A DNA stretch of 64,000 nucleotides from Pseudoxanthomonas sacheonensis (GTDB taxonomy: Bacteria; Pseudomonadota; Gammaproteobacteria; Xanthomonadales; Xanthomonadaceae). A program made the position numbers and the translations under genes. The notes below the pieces were generated by a model. That model saw only the letters and a program-made list of their open reading frames with translations. It had not been told where the DNA came from and made no database searches. Below, one piece after another: positions 19,087 through 27,979 of this stretch; within the stretch, counting starts at the first letter, position 1; every line of letters begins with the position of its first letter. The stretch covers positions 1-64,000 of the forward strand of contig NZ_PDWS01000019.1 of NCBI RefSeq assembly GCF_010093305.1. Direction: 5' to 3'.

Positions 19087-20916
19087 TCAGGCGGCGCGTG
19101 AGGCGCGCTTGCGGTCGCTTTCGCTGAGGAACTTCTTGCGCAGGCGGATTTCCTTCGGAGTGACTTCCACCAGCTCGTCGTCCTCGATGAAGTCCAGCGC
19201 CTGCTCCAGCGTGTACTTGATGGCCGGGGTCAGCTTGATCGCGTCGTCCTTGCCCGAAGCGCGCATGTTGGTCAGCGGCTTGGTCTTGATGGCGTTGACG
19301 GTCAGATCGTTGTCCTTTGAGTGGATGCCGATCAGCTGGCCTTCGTACACGTTGTCGCCTTCGGCGGCGAACAGCTTGCCGCGCTCTTCCAACGGACCGA
19401 GCGAGTAGGCCGGGGTGGCGCCGGCGGCATTGGCGATCATCACGCCGTTCTGGCGCTTGGCGATGGCGCCCTGTTCCTTGGGACCGTAGTGGTCGAACAC
19501 GTGGAACAGCAGGCCCGAACCCTGGGTCAAGGTGCGGAACTCGTTCTGGAAACCGATCAGGCCGCGGGCCGGGATCATGTAGTCCAGACGTACGCGCCCC
19601 TTGCCGTCCGGCTCCATGTTCTTCAGCTGGCCCTTGCGGACGCCCAGCTTTTCCATGACGCCGCCCTGGTGCTGCTCTTCGATATCGACGACCAGCTGCT
19701 CCACCGGCTCCATCTGCTGTCCGTCGATTTCCTTGATGATGACTTCCGGGCGCGACACGGCCAGCTCGAAGCCTTCGCGGCGCATGGTTTCGATCAGCAC
19801 CGACAGGTGCAGCTCGCCGCGGCCGGAGACCAGGAACTTGTCCGGGTCCGAACCTTCCTCGACCTTCAGCGCCACGTTGTGCAGGGTTTCGCGTTCCAGG
19901 CGTTCGCGGATCTGGCGGCTGGTGATGAACTTGCCGCCGCTGTGCTCCTTGCTGCCGGCGAACGGCGAGTTGTTGACCTGGAAGGTCATCGAGATGGTCG
20001 GCTCGTCGACGGTCAGCGCGGGCAGCGCTTCGGGCGTATCCAGCGCGCAGATGGTGTCGGAGATGCTGAGGTCGGCCACGCCGGAAATGGCGACGATGTC
20101 GCCCGCTTCGGCTTCCTCCACCTCGATGCGCTCCAGGCCCAGGAAGCCGAGCACCTGCAGCACCTTGCCCTGGCGCTTCTTGCCGTGGCGGTCGACCACG
20201 CTGACCGGCATGTTGGTGCGCACCTTGCCGCGCTGGATGCGGCCGACGCCGATCAGGCCGACGAAGTTGTTGTAGTCCAGCTGGCTGACGCGCATCTGGA
20301 ACGGACCTTCGCGGTCCACGTCCGGCGGCGAGACATGCTTCATGATCGCTTCGTACAGCGGGGTCATGTCGCCTTCGCGGGCGGCGTCGTCCAGGCTGGC
20401 GTAGCCGTGCAGGGCCGAGGCATAGACGATGGGGAAGTCGAGCTGTTCGTTGGTCGCGCCCAGCTTGTCGAACAGGTCGAACACCTGGTCGATCACCCAG
20501 TCCGGACGCGCGCCCGGGCGGTCGATCTTGTTGACCACCACGATCGGCTTGAAGCCCATCGCGAAAGCCTTCTGGGTGACGAAACGGGTCTGCGGCATCG
20601 GGCCGTCCATCGCATCGACCAGGATCAGCACCGAATCGACCATCGACAGCACGCGCTCCACTTCGCCGCCGAAGTCGGCGTGTCCGGGGGTGTCGACGAT
20701 GTTGATGCGGTTGCCCTGCCAGTTGATGGCGGTGTTCTTGGACAGGATCGTGATGCCACGTTCCTTTTCCTGGTCGTTGCTGTCCATCATCCGCTCGGTG
20801 GTGACCGTGCGTTCGCTGAACGTGCCCGACTGCTTGAGCAGGCAGTCTACGAGGGTGGTCTTGCCGTGGTCGACGTGGGCGACGATGGCGATATTGCGGA
20901 GGTTCTGAATGGACAT
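19087..20916 (-). CDS. typA: Ribosome-dependent GTPase TypA/BipA
   Basis: The 609-residue translational GTPase has G1 [10 protein letters not shown] (about residues 12-21), G3 [12 protein letters not shown] and G4 NKIDR, followed by EF-G-like domains and the BipA-specific C-terminal domain. It acts in 50S assembly and in stress and low-temperature growth. Length matches the family. A TATAAT on the minus strand lies 53 bases upstream. Confidence 0.97.
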   Translation of the reverse strand: MSIQNLRNIAIVAHVDHGKTTLVDCLLKQSGTFSERTVTTERMMDSNDQEKERGITILSKNTAINWQGNRINIVDTPGHADFGGEVERVLSMVDSVLILVDAMDGPMPQTRFVTQKAFAMGFKPIVVVNKIDRPGARPDWVIDQVFDLFDKLGATNEQLDFPIVYASALHGYASLDDAAREGDMTPLYEAIMKHVSPPDVDREGPFQMRVSQLDYNNFVGLIGVGRIQRGKVRTNMPVSVVDRHGKKRQGKVLQVLGFLGLERIEVEEAEAGDIVAISGVADLSISDTICALDTPEALPALTVDEPTISMTFQVNNSPFAGSKEHSGGKFITSRQIRERLERETLHNVALKVEEGSDPDKFLVSGRGELHLSVLIETMRREGFELAVSRPEVIIKEIDGQQMEPVEQLVVDIEEQHQGGVMEKLGVRKGQLKNMEPDGKGRVRLDYMIPARGLIGFQNEFRTLTQGSGLLFHVFDHYGPKEQGAIAKRQNGVMIANAAGATPAYSLGPLEERGKLFAAEGDNVYEGQLIGIHSKDNDLTVNAIKTKPLTNMRASGKDDAIKLTPAIKYTLEQALDFIEDDELVEVTPKEIRLRKKFLSESDRKRASRAA

Positions 20917-20968
20917 GACGAAAGACGCGATTTTGGAGCCGCGCTCGGGGTAGGGAAGGAAGCCGCGT

Positions 20969-20974
20969 ATTATA
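20969..20974 (-). promoter_or_regulatory. -10 box for typA
   Basis: On the minus strand these bases read TATAAT, 53 bases upstream of the typA start and preceded by CCGC. No good -35 hexamer is seen at 16-18 bases, so the call rests on the -10 box and position only. Confidence 0.35.
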
Positions 20975-21028
20975 GCGGGTTGGGACTACGAACGTACTTT
21001 AACTCGCCCCTCTGCCAGAGGACTCAAG

Positions 21029-21295
21029 ATGAACCGCTTGGCCCCTTCGGGATTCCCCCTAAAATCCCTGCTCGCCGTGGTTGCTTACCAGTCGTCCGGA
21101 GCGATTTTGCTGGGCTTCGCACTGTTCCTGTGGTTCACCCCCGGCCATCCGCTGGCGGCCGGGCCCCTGTCCGGTTTTGCCAAGCCCTTGTTGGTTGGGG
21201 CAGGGATAATGCTTGCCATTGGCTGCGTTTGGGCGATCCGAGTCGCCTGGCTCGCCACCAAATTCCTAATCCACCGCCTGAGACCTTCAAAATGA
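21029..21295 (+). CDS. Small membrane protein coupled to ppiB
   Basis: This 88-residue protein has two strongly hydrophobic segments (about residues 12-38 and 48-75) and a basic C-terminus ([11 protein letters not shown]). I do not recognise a family. The ATG has GAGG eight bases upstream. Its TGA overlaps the ppiB ATG as ATGA, so the two are translated together. Nothing suggests a function beyond the membrane location. Confidence 0.7.
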   Translation: MNRLAPSGFPLKSLLAVVAYQSSGAILLGFALFLWFTPGHPLAAGPLSGFAKPLLVGAGIMLAIGCVWAIRVAWLATKFLIHRLRPSK

Positions 21296-21789
21296 CCCAA
21301 CTCACCGCCACCTTCGACACCGCCCGCGGCCCCATCAAGATCGAGCTGTACCCCGACAAGGCCCCGCTGACGGTGGCCAATTTCGTGAACCTGGCCCAGC
21401 GCGGCTTCTACGACGGCCTCAGCTTCCACCGGGTCATTCCGGATTTCATGATCCAGGGCGGCTGCCCTGAAGGTTCCGGCCGCGGCGGCCCGGGCTACCG
21501 CTTCGAGGACGAAACCAATAATGGCGTGCGCCACGACCGTGGCGTGCTGTCCATGGCCAATGCCGGCCCCAACACCAACGGCAGCCAGTTCTTCATCACC
21601 CACGTGCCCACTCCGTGGCTGGACGGCAAGCACACCGTGTTCGGCAAGGTCCTCGAAGGCCTGGACGTGGTGGACAGCGTGGCCGGCGGCGATGCCATCA
21701 ACTCGGTGAAGATCGAAGGCGATGCATCGGCCGTACTGGCCGCCAACGCCGACCGGGTGGCCGAGTGGAACCGTCACCTCAGCGCCTGA
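21292..21789 (+). CDS. ppiB: Peptidyl-prolyl cis-trans isomerase B (cyclophilin)
   Basis: This 165-residue cytoplasmic cyclophilin shows the catalytic segment [13 protein letters not shown], then [20 protein letters not shown]. It catalyses prolyl isomerisation. There is no signal peptide. ATG 21292 overlaps the stop of the small membrane gene. The open frame runs far upstream on this strand, but that part is antisense to typA and not coding. Confidence 0.96.
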   Translation: MTQLTATFDTARGPIKIELYPDKAPLTVANFVNLAQRGFYDGLSFHRVIPDFMIQGGCPEGSGRGGPGYRFEDETNNGVRHDRGVLSMANAGPNTNGSQFFITHVPTPWLDGKHTVFGKVLEGLDVVDSVAGGDAINSVKIEGDASAVLAANADRVAEWNRHLSA

Positions 21790-21924
21790 GGCGATCGGGC
21801 TGGCGTGGGAGGGGTTTTGGCCCCTCCCGCAACGGCAAGCCGGCCAGCGGTCCATGCTAAAATTTTGCGCCGCAATAAACGGTCCGCGGCAGCCAGTCCG
21901 TTCCCTCACCCCACGAGGTTTGCA

Positions 21925-23124
21925 ATGCTCCAGTTAGCAGGACGCATGGGCCGCGCCAAGCCCAGCGCGATCATGGCGGTCGCAGAAAAGGCCAAGAAGC
22001 TCAAGGCCGCCGGTCGCGACATCATCAGTTTCTCCATCGGCGTTCCCAATTTCCTGCCCGGCGAACACGTCTACCAGGCTGCGCGCGATGCGCTGGCCAA
22101 GGACTCGGGACAGTACGGTTCCAACCGCGGCGCCGATGCGCTGCTGGACGCGTTCCTGAAACACATGGAAGACCTGGGCCTGACCGGCTACACCCGCGCC
22201 AATCTGTCCACCGGCATCGGCGCCAAGCATGTGCTCTACAACCTGGCCGAAGCGCTGCTGGACGAAGGCGATACCATCGCTTTCCCGGCGCCGTACTGGA
22301 CCACCTACGTCGACATCGCCGAGATCGTCAACGCCAGGATCCTGGAGCTGCCGTGCCCGGCCAGCCAGGACTACAAGCTCACCGTCGCCCAGCTCGACGC
22401 CGCGCTGGCCACCAAGCCGAAGGTGTTCCTGTTCAACAACCCTTCCAATCCGACCGGCATGGTCTACACCAAGCAAGAGATCATCGCCCTGGCCGATGTG
22501 CTGGCGAAGTATCCGGATACCTGGATCATCACCGACGACATCTACAACCGCATGCTGTTCGACGGTTTGGAGTACTACAACTTCGTGCAGGCGCGCCCGG
22601 AACTGCGCACGCGCACGGTGTTCGTCGATTCGCTGTCCAAGACCTACGGCATGCCGGGCTGGCGGGTGGGCTTCATGGCAGGCCCCGAGGCCATCGCGCA
22701 AGCGGTGACCACGCTCAACTCCAACCACATCACCAACATTCCGGAAGTAACCACGGCCGCTGCCATCGCCGCGCTGTCAGGCCCGCAGGACGTGACCGAA
22801 GCAAAAAACCTGGAATTCCAGGGCAAGCGCGATCAGGTCATGGCCGCGCTCGCCGAAATACCGGGCGTGGTGTGCCCGCGTCCGCAGGGCGCGTTCTACG
22901 TGTTCCCGGACATCAGCGTTGCCTTCGGCAAGTCGCACAATGGTGCCGTCATCAACAACGACATCGACTTCTGCAATGCGCTGCTGGAAGCCAAGGGCGT
23001 GGCCTGCGTGCCGGGTTCGGCCTTCGGCGAGCCGCGCGCGCTGCGGATCAGCTATACCTGTCCGACGCCGCAGCTGGCGCCGGGCTTGCAGCGGATCCAG
23101 GAATTCTTCGCTGAATTGAAATAA
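21925..23124 (+). CDS. Class I pyridoxal-phosphate aminotransferase (aspartate/aromatic type)
   Basis: The 399-residue enzyme has the fold-type I signature: FNNPSNPTGMVY, the DDIYNRM segment, and the PLP lysine in DSLSKTYGMPGWRVGF. The C-terminal arginine for the substrate carboxylate is in ALRISYTCP. Sequence style fits the type Ib aspartate aminotransferases, which may also accept aromatic or prephenate-type substrates. ATG 21925 is preceded by ACGAGG. mdh follows after a repeat; its oxaloacetate product is a substrate of this enzyme class. Confidence 0.9.
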   Translation: MLQLAGRMGRAKPSAIMAVAEKAKKLKAAGRDIISFSIGVPNFLPGEHVYQAARDALAKDSGQYGSNRGADALLDAFLKHMEDLGLTGYTRANLSTGIGAKHVLYNLAEALLDEGDTIAFPAPYWTTYVDIAEIVNARILELPCPASQDYKLTVAQLDAALATKPKVFLFNNPSNPTGMVYTKQEIIALADVLAKYPDTWIITDDIYNRMLFDGLEYYNFVQARPELRTRTVFVDSLSKTYGMPGWRVGFMAGPEAIAQAVTTLNSNHITNIPEVTTAAAIAALSGPQDVTEAKNLEFQGKRDQVMAALAEIPGVVCPRPQGAFYVFPDISVAFGKSHNGAVINNDIDFCNALLEAKGVACVPGSAFGEPRALRISYTCPTPQLAPGLQRIQEFFAELK

Positions 23125-23128
23125 AACT

Positions 23129-23215
23129 GGGAATGGGGAATCGGGAATGGAGAGTCGTAAAAACGAAAACTCCACGCCTGCTTCTTCAATTCCCTTTTCC
23201 CTATTCCCCATTCCC
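23129..23215. repeat. Imperfect GGGAATGGGGAAT inverted repeat
   Basis: The left arm begins GGGAATGGGGAATCGGGAAT (23129-23148); the right arm (about 23192-23215) reads CCCTATTCCCCATTCCC at its end. The outer 13 bases match exactly, with scattered mismatches further in. The unit resembles the perfect element at 7140-7211, so they look like one dispersed family. It fills the gap before mdh. Confidence 0.75.
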
Positions 23216-23226
23216 GGAGTTTCACC

Positions 23227-24213
23227 ATGAAGACCCCCGTACGAGTTGCCGTCACCGGCGCCGCCGGCCAGATCGGTTACGCCTTGCTGTTCCGCATCGC
23301 CTCCGGCGAAATGCTGGGCAAGGACCAGCCGGTGATCCTGCAGTTGCTTGAGCTGCCGATCGACAAGGCCCAGGCCGCGCTGAAGGGCGTGATGATGGAG
23401 CTGGAAGACTGCGCGTTCCCGCTGCTGGCCGGCATGGTCGGCACCGACGATCCGGAAGTGGCGTTCAAGGACGCAGACGTGGCCCTGCTGGTCGGCGCGC
23501 GTCCGCGCGGCCCGGGCATGGAGCGCAAGGACCTGCTGCTGGAAAACGCCAAGATCTTCACCGCCCAGGGCGCGGCGTTGAACAAGGTCGCCAGCCGCAA
23601 CGTCAAGGTGCTGGTGGTGGGCAACCCGGCCAACACCAATGCCTACATCGCCATGAAGTCGGCGCCGGACCTGCCGGCCAAGAACTTCACTGCGATGCTG
23701 CGCCTGGACCACAACCGCGCGCTGTCGCAGCTGGCCAACAAGGCCGGCGTGGCGGTGGGCGATATCGAGAAGCTGATCGTGTGGGGCAACCACAGCCCGA
23801 CCATGTACCCGGACTACCGTTTCGCCACCGCCAATGGCGTTTCTCTCAAGGACAAGATCAACGACGCCGACTGGAACGCCAACGCGTTCATTCCGCAGGT
23901 GGGCAAGCGCGGCGCGGCGATCATCGAAGCGCGCGGCCTGTCCTCGGCCGCATCCGCAGCGAACGCGGCCATCGACCACATCCACGACTGGGTGCTGGGC
24001 AGCGGCGGCAAGTGGGTGACCATGGGCGTGCCGTCCGACGGCAGCTACGGCATTCCGGAAGGCGTGATGTACGGCGTGCCGGTGATCACCGCCAATGGGG
24101 AATACACCCGTGTAGAAGGCCTGGAAGTGGACGCCTTCAGCCGCGCCGCCATGGACAAGACCCTGGCCGAGCTGGAAGAAGAGCGTGCCGGCGTGGCGCA
24201 TTTGCTGGGCTGA
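23227..24213 (+). CDS. mdh: Malate dehydrogenase
   Basis: The 328-residue NAD-dependent enzyme interconverts malate and oxaloacetate. It shows the nucleotide motif [20 protein letters not shown], the substrate Arg region [23 protein letters not shown], the catalytic Asp in [13 protein letters not shown] and the catalytic His in [12 protein letters not shown]. This is the roughly 325-residue LDH-like group of MDH, not the E. coli type. CGGAG precedes the ATG. A strong terminator follows. Confidence 0.97.
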   Translation: MKTPVRVAVTGAAGQIGYALLFRIASGEMLGKDQPVILQLLELPIDKAQAALKGVMMELEDCAFPLLAGMVGTDDPEVAFKDADVALLVGARPRGPGMERKDLLLENAKIFTAQGAALNKVASRNVKVLVVGNPANTNAYIAMKSAPDLPAKNFTAMLRLDHNRALSQLANKAGVAVGDIEKLIVWGNHSPTMYPDYRFATANGVSLKDKINDADWNANAFIPQVGKRGAAIIEARGLSSAASAANAAIDHIHDWVLGSGGKWVTMGVPSDGSYGIPEGVMYGVPVITANGEYTRVEGLEVDAFSRAAMDKTLAELEEERAGVAHLLG

Positions 24214-24235
24214 TCTTCGCAATCAAGGAAACCTG

Positions 24236-24265
24236 CGACGCCGGGCTTGCCCGGCGTCGTTGTTT
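24236..24265 (+). terminator. Terminator of mdh
   Basis: CGACGCCGGGC (24236-24246) and GCCCGGCGTCG (24249-24259) are exact reverse complements, followed by TTGTTT. It begins 22 bases after the mdh stop. Confidence 0.85.
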
Positions 24266-24302
24266 CTGACGCCCGTGAACTTTCCGCAGCCGATGGTGCG
24301 CC

Positions 24303-24414
24303 TCCCCCTTTGAAAAAGGGGGATTGAGGGGGATTTGCTTTTGCGTTTGACTTTGTTGTTGCTCCAATTAAGGGCAAGAGCAAATCCCCCGTAGCCCCCT
24401 TTTCCAAAGGGGGC
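24303..24414. repeat. Inverted pair of CAAATCCCCC repeats
   Basis: The left unit (24303-24344) and right unit (24375-24414) are inverted copies with few differences. Each has an internal hairpin of CCCCCTTT and AAGGGGG and ends in the sequence CAAATCCCCC (right) or its complement. A third single copy is at 38711-38752. The pair fills the mdh-prpE gap; no gene is visible there. Confidence 0.85.
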
Positions 24415-24526
24415 GAAGCCAGAGCCAAGGCCAAGGCCCATGGTGGAGACTAAGACCATGGTAGGGCGGCTGCGCGCGCTTCGCGGGTCTATGCTCCGCG
24501 GAGTGAATACACCCAGGGCCGCCGAC

Positions 24527-26428
24527 ATGGGTTACGAAGAGACCTATCGCCGTTCGATCGAACAACCCGAGGCCTTCTGGGCCGAGGAAGCCAAGGCCGT
24601 CCATTGGCATAGGCCGCCGCAGCGCATCCTGGACTACTCCAATCCGCCGTTCCGTCAATGGTTCGTCGGCGGCGAAACCAACCTCTGCTACAACGCGGTC
24701 GATCGCCACTTAGCCGAACGCGCCGATCAGCTGGCATTGGTCGCCATCTCCACCGAAACCAACGTCACCCGCGAGATCACCTATGCCGAGTTGCATCGCG
24801 AGGTCAATGCGTTCGCGGCGATCCTGAAGAAACTCGATGTCGGCCGAGGCGACCGCGTAGTCATCTACATGCCCAATATGGCCGAGGCGGTGTTCGCCAT
24901 GCTGGCCTGCGCGCGCATCGGCGCGGTGCATTCGGTGGTGTTCGGTGGGTTCGCCGCGCACAACCTGGCGCTGCGCATCGACGATGCGACGCCGAAACTG
25001 CTGATCGCCGCCGATGCCGGCATGCGCGGCGGCAAGGTGCTGCCGTACAAGGCGCTGGTGGACCAGGCTTGCGCGCAGTCGCAATCTCCGCCGCCCAAGG
25101 TGCTGATCGTCTCGCGCGGACTCGATCCGGCGCTGCCGAAGGTCGAAGGACGAGACATCGACTACGCCACGCTGCGCGCGGAAGTCGGCGACGCCGAGGT
25201 GCCGGTGGAATGGCTGGAATCCAACGAGCCCAGCTATCTGCTCTACACCTCAGGAACCACGGGCAAACCCAAGGGCGTGCAGCGCGATGTGGGCGGCTAT
25301 GCGGTGGCGCTGGCTTTGTCGATGCGTACCGTGTTCGACGTCGCCCCGGGGCAGGCGATGTTCTCCACTTCCGACGTGGGCTGGGCCGTGGGTCATTCCT
25401 ACAACGTGTACGGACCGTTGATCGGTGGGGCCACATCGCTGCTGTACGAAGGGTTGCCCTTCAGTCCCGACGCCGGCATCTGGTGGTCGCTGTGCGAGAA
25501 GTATGGCGTGCGCACCATGTTCTCTTCGCCTACGGCTATCCGCGTGCTGAAGAAGCACGATGCGTCCTTCATCCGCAATTGCGACCTCTCGAAACTGCAG
25601 TACCTGTTCCTGGCCGGCGAGCCGCTGGACGAGCCCACCGCGCACTGGATCCATGACGCGCTGGGCAAGCCGGTCATCGACAACTACTGGCAGACCGAAA
25701 CCGGCTGGCCGGCGATCACCTTGTTGCCGGGCCTGGACATGAAGCCGGTCAAGTTCGGCTCGCCTGGGTTTCCGAATCTCGGTTACCGGATGAAAGTGAT
25801 CGACGAGAACGACGGCGTCGAAGTGGCGGTCAACCGGAAAGGCGTGCTGGTGATCGAACCGCCGTTGCCGCCCGGGTGCATGACCACGATCTGGAACGAC
25901 GATGCGCGCTTCGTAAGCAGCTATTTCAGCCACTTCAAGGAGCTGCTGTACAGCTCTCTGGATTGGGCGATCCGCGACGAAGACGGTTATACCTTCATCC
26001 TGGGGCGCACCGACGATGTGATCAACGTGGCCGGCCATCGGCTCGGCACGCGCGAGATAGAGGAATCGGTTTCCGGTTACGGCGGGGTCGCCGAGGCAGC
26101 GGTGATCGGTGTTCACGACGAACTGAAGGGACAGGTGCCGGTGGTGTTCGCCACTTTGCGGAAAAACACCGAAGAACCGCACGAGCGCGTCGCCGCCGCA
26201 GACGGCATGCGTCGCGCGGTGGAGCACAACCTGGGCGCAGTGGCGCGTCCGGCGCGCGTCTACATCGTCAATGCCTTGCCCAAGACGCGTTCTGGAAAGC
26301 TGCTGCGACGCTCGCTGCAGGCGCTGGCGCAGGGCACCGATCCGGGCGATCTGTCCACGCTGGATGACCCCAATGCGCTGGAAGAAATCAAGAAGGCGCT
26401 GCTGCGGGGGCCTGAAGTGGGCAGCTGA
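24527..26428 (+). CDS. prpE: Propionyl-CoA synthetase
   Basis: The 633-residue ligase activates propionate with ATP and CoA, feeding the 2-methylcitrate cycle encoded next to it. Adenylate-forming motifs are present: YTSGTTGKPKGVQRD (A3), NYWQTETGWP (A5), GRTDDVINVAGHRLGTREIE (A7-A8) and the acetylation-site lysine in KTRSGKLLRR near the C-terminus. HSVVFGGFAAHNLALRI is typical of the PrpE/Acs group. ATG 24527 (MGYEETYRRS) gives the PrpE length (E. coli 628); the open frame reaches 29 codons upstream into repeat sequence. It converges with the HTH-citrate synthase gene. Confidence 0.93.
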   Translation: MGYEETYRRSIEQPEAFWAEEAKAVHWHRPPQRILDYSNPPFRQWFVGGETNLCYNAVDRHLAERADQLALVAISTETNVTREITYAELHREVNAFAAILKKLDVGRGDRVVIYMPNMAEAVFAMLACARIGAVHSVVFGGFAAHNLALRIDDATPKLLIAADAGMRGGKVLPYKALVDQACAQSQSPPPKVLIVSRGLDPALPKVEGRDIDYATLRAEVGDAEVPVEWLESNEPSYLLYTSGTTGKPKGVQRDVGGYAVALALSMRTVFDVAPGQAMFSTSDVGWAVGHSYNVYGPLIGGATSLLYEGLPFSPDAGIWWSLCEKYGVRTMFSSPTAIRVLKKHDASFIRNCDLSKLQYLFLAGEPLDEPTAHWIHDALGKPVIDNYWQTETGWPAITLLPGLDMKPVKFGSPGFPNLGYRMKVIDENDGVEVAVNRKGVLVIEPPLPPGCMTTIWNDDARFVSSYFSHFKELLYSSLDWAIRDEDGYTFILGRTDDVINVAGHRLGTREIEESVSGYGGVAEAAVIGVHDELKGQVPVVFATLRKNTEEPHERVAAADGMRRAVEHNLGAVARPARVYIVNALPKTRSGKLLRRSLQALAQGTDPGDLSTLDDPNALEEIKKALLRGPEVGS

Positions 26429-26475
26429 AACGGATGTGGCCCTTCCTTCCCCATAGGAAGGCATCATCGATTGTC

Positions 26476-26570
26476 GTAGGAGCGACGCAAGTCGCGAAGT
26501 TCGTAGCCCTGAAAATCGCGAGGCCGTTGAAGATCGGTGTTCCGTGCTTCGCGACTCGCGTCGCTCCTAC
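26476..26570. repeat. GTAG REP-like inverted pair
   Basis: The arms GTAGGAGCGACGCAAGTCGC plus GAAG (26476-26499) and its reverse complement with one mismatch (26547-26570) flank a 47-base centre. GTAG-headed palindromic repeats of this kind are known in Stenotrophomonas. The same GTAGGAGCGACG head recurs at 49829. It lies between the convergent prpE and HTH-citrate synthase genes. Confidence 0.88.
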
Positions 26571-26616
26571 AGAGGCGCTGGCTCTGCTGCCAAGCCGCGA
26601 GGACCACGTCCAGCAG

Positions 26617-27834
26617 CTATTCCTCCAACGACGGCGCCACCCCGGTGTAGCTCGCGCGTGGACGGATCAGCCTTCCCAGCGCCTGTTGCTCCAGCGCGTG
26701 CGCCAGCCAGCCGGCCAGGCGTCCGGCGGCGAACATCACCAGCGCCGGCGTGGCCGGCAATCCATGGATCTGGCAGATCGAGGCCAGCAGGAAGTCGATG
26801 TTGGGACGCTGGCCGCTGATTTCCTCGGCGACCGCGATGATTTCCTCCAGCCGCGACATCATCGGCGTGCCGGTCTGAGTTTCGCGGAGACGGGCGAGGA
26901 TCTCGCCGGCGCGCGGATCGCCGTGCGGGTACAGCGCGTGGCCGAAGCCCGGCAGGTCGTCGCCGCGCTGCCAGCGCGTTTCGATGAATTCGCGCACCGA
27001 CGGTGCCTCGCCCGCATCGGCGATCAGGGCGTGCGCGCGTGCGGTGGCGCCGCCGTGGCGCGGACCCGACAAAGCAGCCAGTCCGCTGCAGACTGTGGCA
27101 TGCAAGTGCGCGCCCGTGGAAGCGACCACGCGCGCGGCGAACGCGGAAACGTTGAGTTCATGATCGGCGCAGACCACCAGCGCAGCGCGCACCAGTTCGG
27201 CGAAACTCTCGTTGCCCGGTTTCCAACTGTTCGCCAGCAATCGATGTACCGGCCCCGCGAACGGCGGCTGCGCGACCAGCAGCGCCGCGTTGTGCCGCAA
27301 CAATGTGGCCGCGATTTCGTGACGCACTCGCGGCGCGGAGTTGAAGGAATGGCGTACTTCCAGCGCCAACAGAGGAATCGCCGACATCGCGCGTTCCAGC
27401 GGCGGCAAGCGTGCGTCGTTGGCGATCGCAGCCACGGTCGCGGGCCAGTGCGGGTCGATTTCCAGCGCGAAGGGGTCGTGCTCGCCGCAATCCCACAACA
27501 GGCGGGCGATGTCTTCCAGAGTGTCGCCGTCGCGGGCGGCGGCGATCGCGGACTTGCCGCGGTAGTAGGGGCCGTCAGGCCGGATCAGCGAGATCCGGGT
27601 CTCCAGCACCGGCAGGCCGCGGTCCAGGCTCTGTGCCGCGCCTCTGGCGGCACCGCGTCCGGCCTGCTTGCGTTTCGCCAGCCGCTCCACGTCCTGCCGC
27701 CGGTACAGGCGGCTGCGGTGGTCCGGGCCGGGGCGCGATTCCAGCAGGCCACGGCTGACATAGGCGTACAGCGTGGCCTGGCTGATGCCCAGGAGGAGGC
27801 AGGTGTCGCGGGCGGAGAGCAGGTCGGCGGCCAT
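26617..27834 (-). CDS. Helix-turn-helix domain fused to a citrate synthase domain
   Basis: This 405-residue protein begins with a MerR/excisionase-like helix-turn-helix (about residues 3-60: ADLLSARDTCLLLGISQATL, then YAYVSRGLLESR and SRLYRRQDVERLAKRK). A full citrate synthase-like domain follows. The catalytic residues of the family are kept: the His in ADHELNVSAFAARV, GPRHGGA, the His in GFGHALYPHGDPRA and the Asp in PNIDFLLAS. It is divergent from prpBC. Fusions of this type are annotated in other proteobacteria as citrate synthase family proteins without known role. I infer a regulator that senses a 2-methylcitrate-cycle metabolite. I chose ATG 27834; a start 30 codons upstream would run through the palindromes at 27844-27871. 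Confidence 0.85.
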   Translation of the reverse strand: MAADLLSARDTCLLLGISQATLYAYVSRGLLESRPGPDHRSRLYRRQDVERLAKRKQAGRGAARGAAQSLDRGLPVLETRISLIRPDGPYYRGKSAIAAARDGDTLEDIARLLWDCGEHDPFALEIDPHWPATVAAIANDARLPPLERAMSAIPLLALEVRHSFNSAPRVRHEIAATLLRHNAALLVAQPPFAGPVHRLLANSWKPGNESFAELVRAALVVCADHELNVSAFAARVVASTGAHLHATVCSGLAALSGPRHGGATARAHALIADAGEAPSVREFIETRWQRGDDLPGFGHALYPHGDPRAGEILARLRETQTGTPMMSRLEEIIAVAEEISGQRPNIDFLLASICQIHGLPATPALVMFAAGRLAGWLAHALEQQALGRLIRPRASYTGVAPSLEE

Positions 27835-27843
27835 GGCGATATA

Positions 27844-27871
27844 TTGATTGATTGGATCAAGATTGATCAAT
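27844..27871. promoter_or_regulatory. TTGAT/ATCAA palindromes between the HTH-citrate synthase gene and prpB
   Basis: Half-sites: TTGAT at 27844-27848, the palindrome TTGAT-TGG-ATCAA at 27848-27860, and the perfect 10-bp palindrome ATTGATCAAT at 27862-27871. They begin ten bases upstream of the HTH-citrate synthase start. They overlap its possible promoter (minus-strand TTGATC and CAATAT, 18 bases apart) and could cover a prpB -35 (TTGATC 27863-27868). A probable operator, unproven. The AT-rich block stands out in otherwise GC-rich DNA. Confidence 0.6.
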
Positions 27872-27979
27872 GCTCCGGATGGTGCCAGATTTGCGGCCCG
27901 ACGAGGGGCGTACCATTCGCGCACCTCCGCCGCCCGGCCTGCCGCGCCGTGGCGGATCCATCACGAGGAGTCCTGCCGC

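Noticed and set aside
19321-21291. Long plus-strand open frame (about 650 codons) upstream of ppiB in frame
   Set aside because: It is antisense to typA and to the small membrane gene, low-complexity in Gln/His/Val/Asp, and arises from third-position GC bias; ppiB starts at 21292.
24303-24414. Possible CRISPR or transposon end in the mdh-prpE gap
   Set aside because: Only two inverted copies without regular spacers, and no transposase; it is a palindromic intergenic repeat.
26476-26570. Inverted repeats as ends of an insertion sequence
   Set aside because: The 47-base centre has no coding capacity; the GTAG head fits REP-like repeats.
27835-27924. 30-codon N-terminal extension of the HTH-citrate synthase gene
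   Set aside because: It would translate through the TTGAT palindromes, is not domain-like, and starts closer to prpB than its likely promoter allows.
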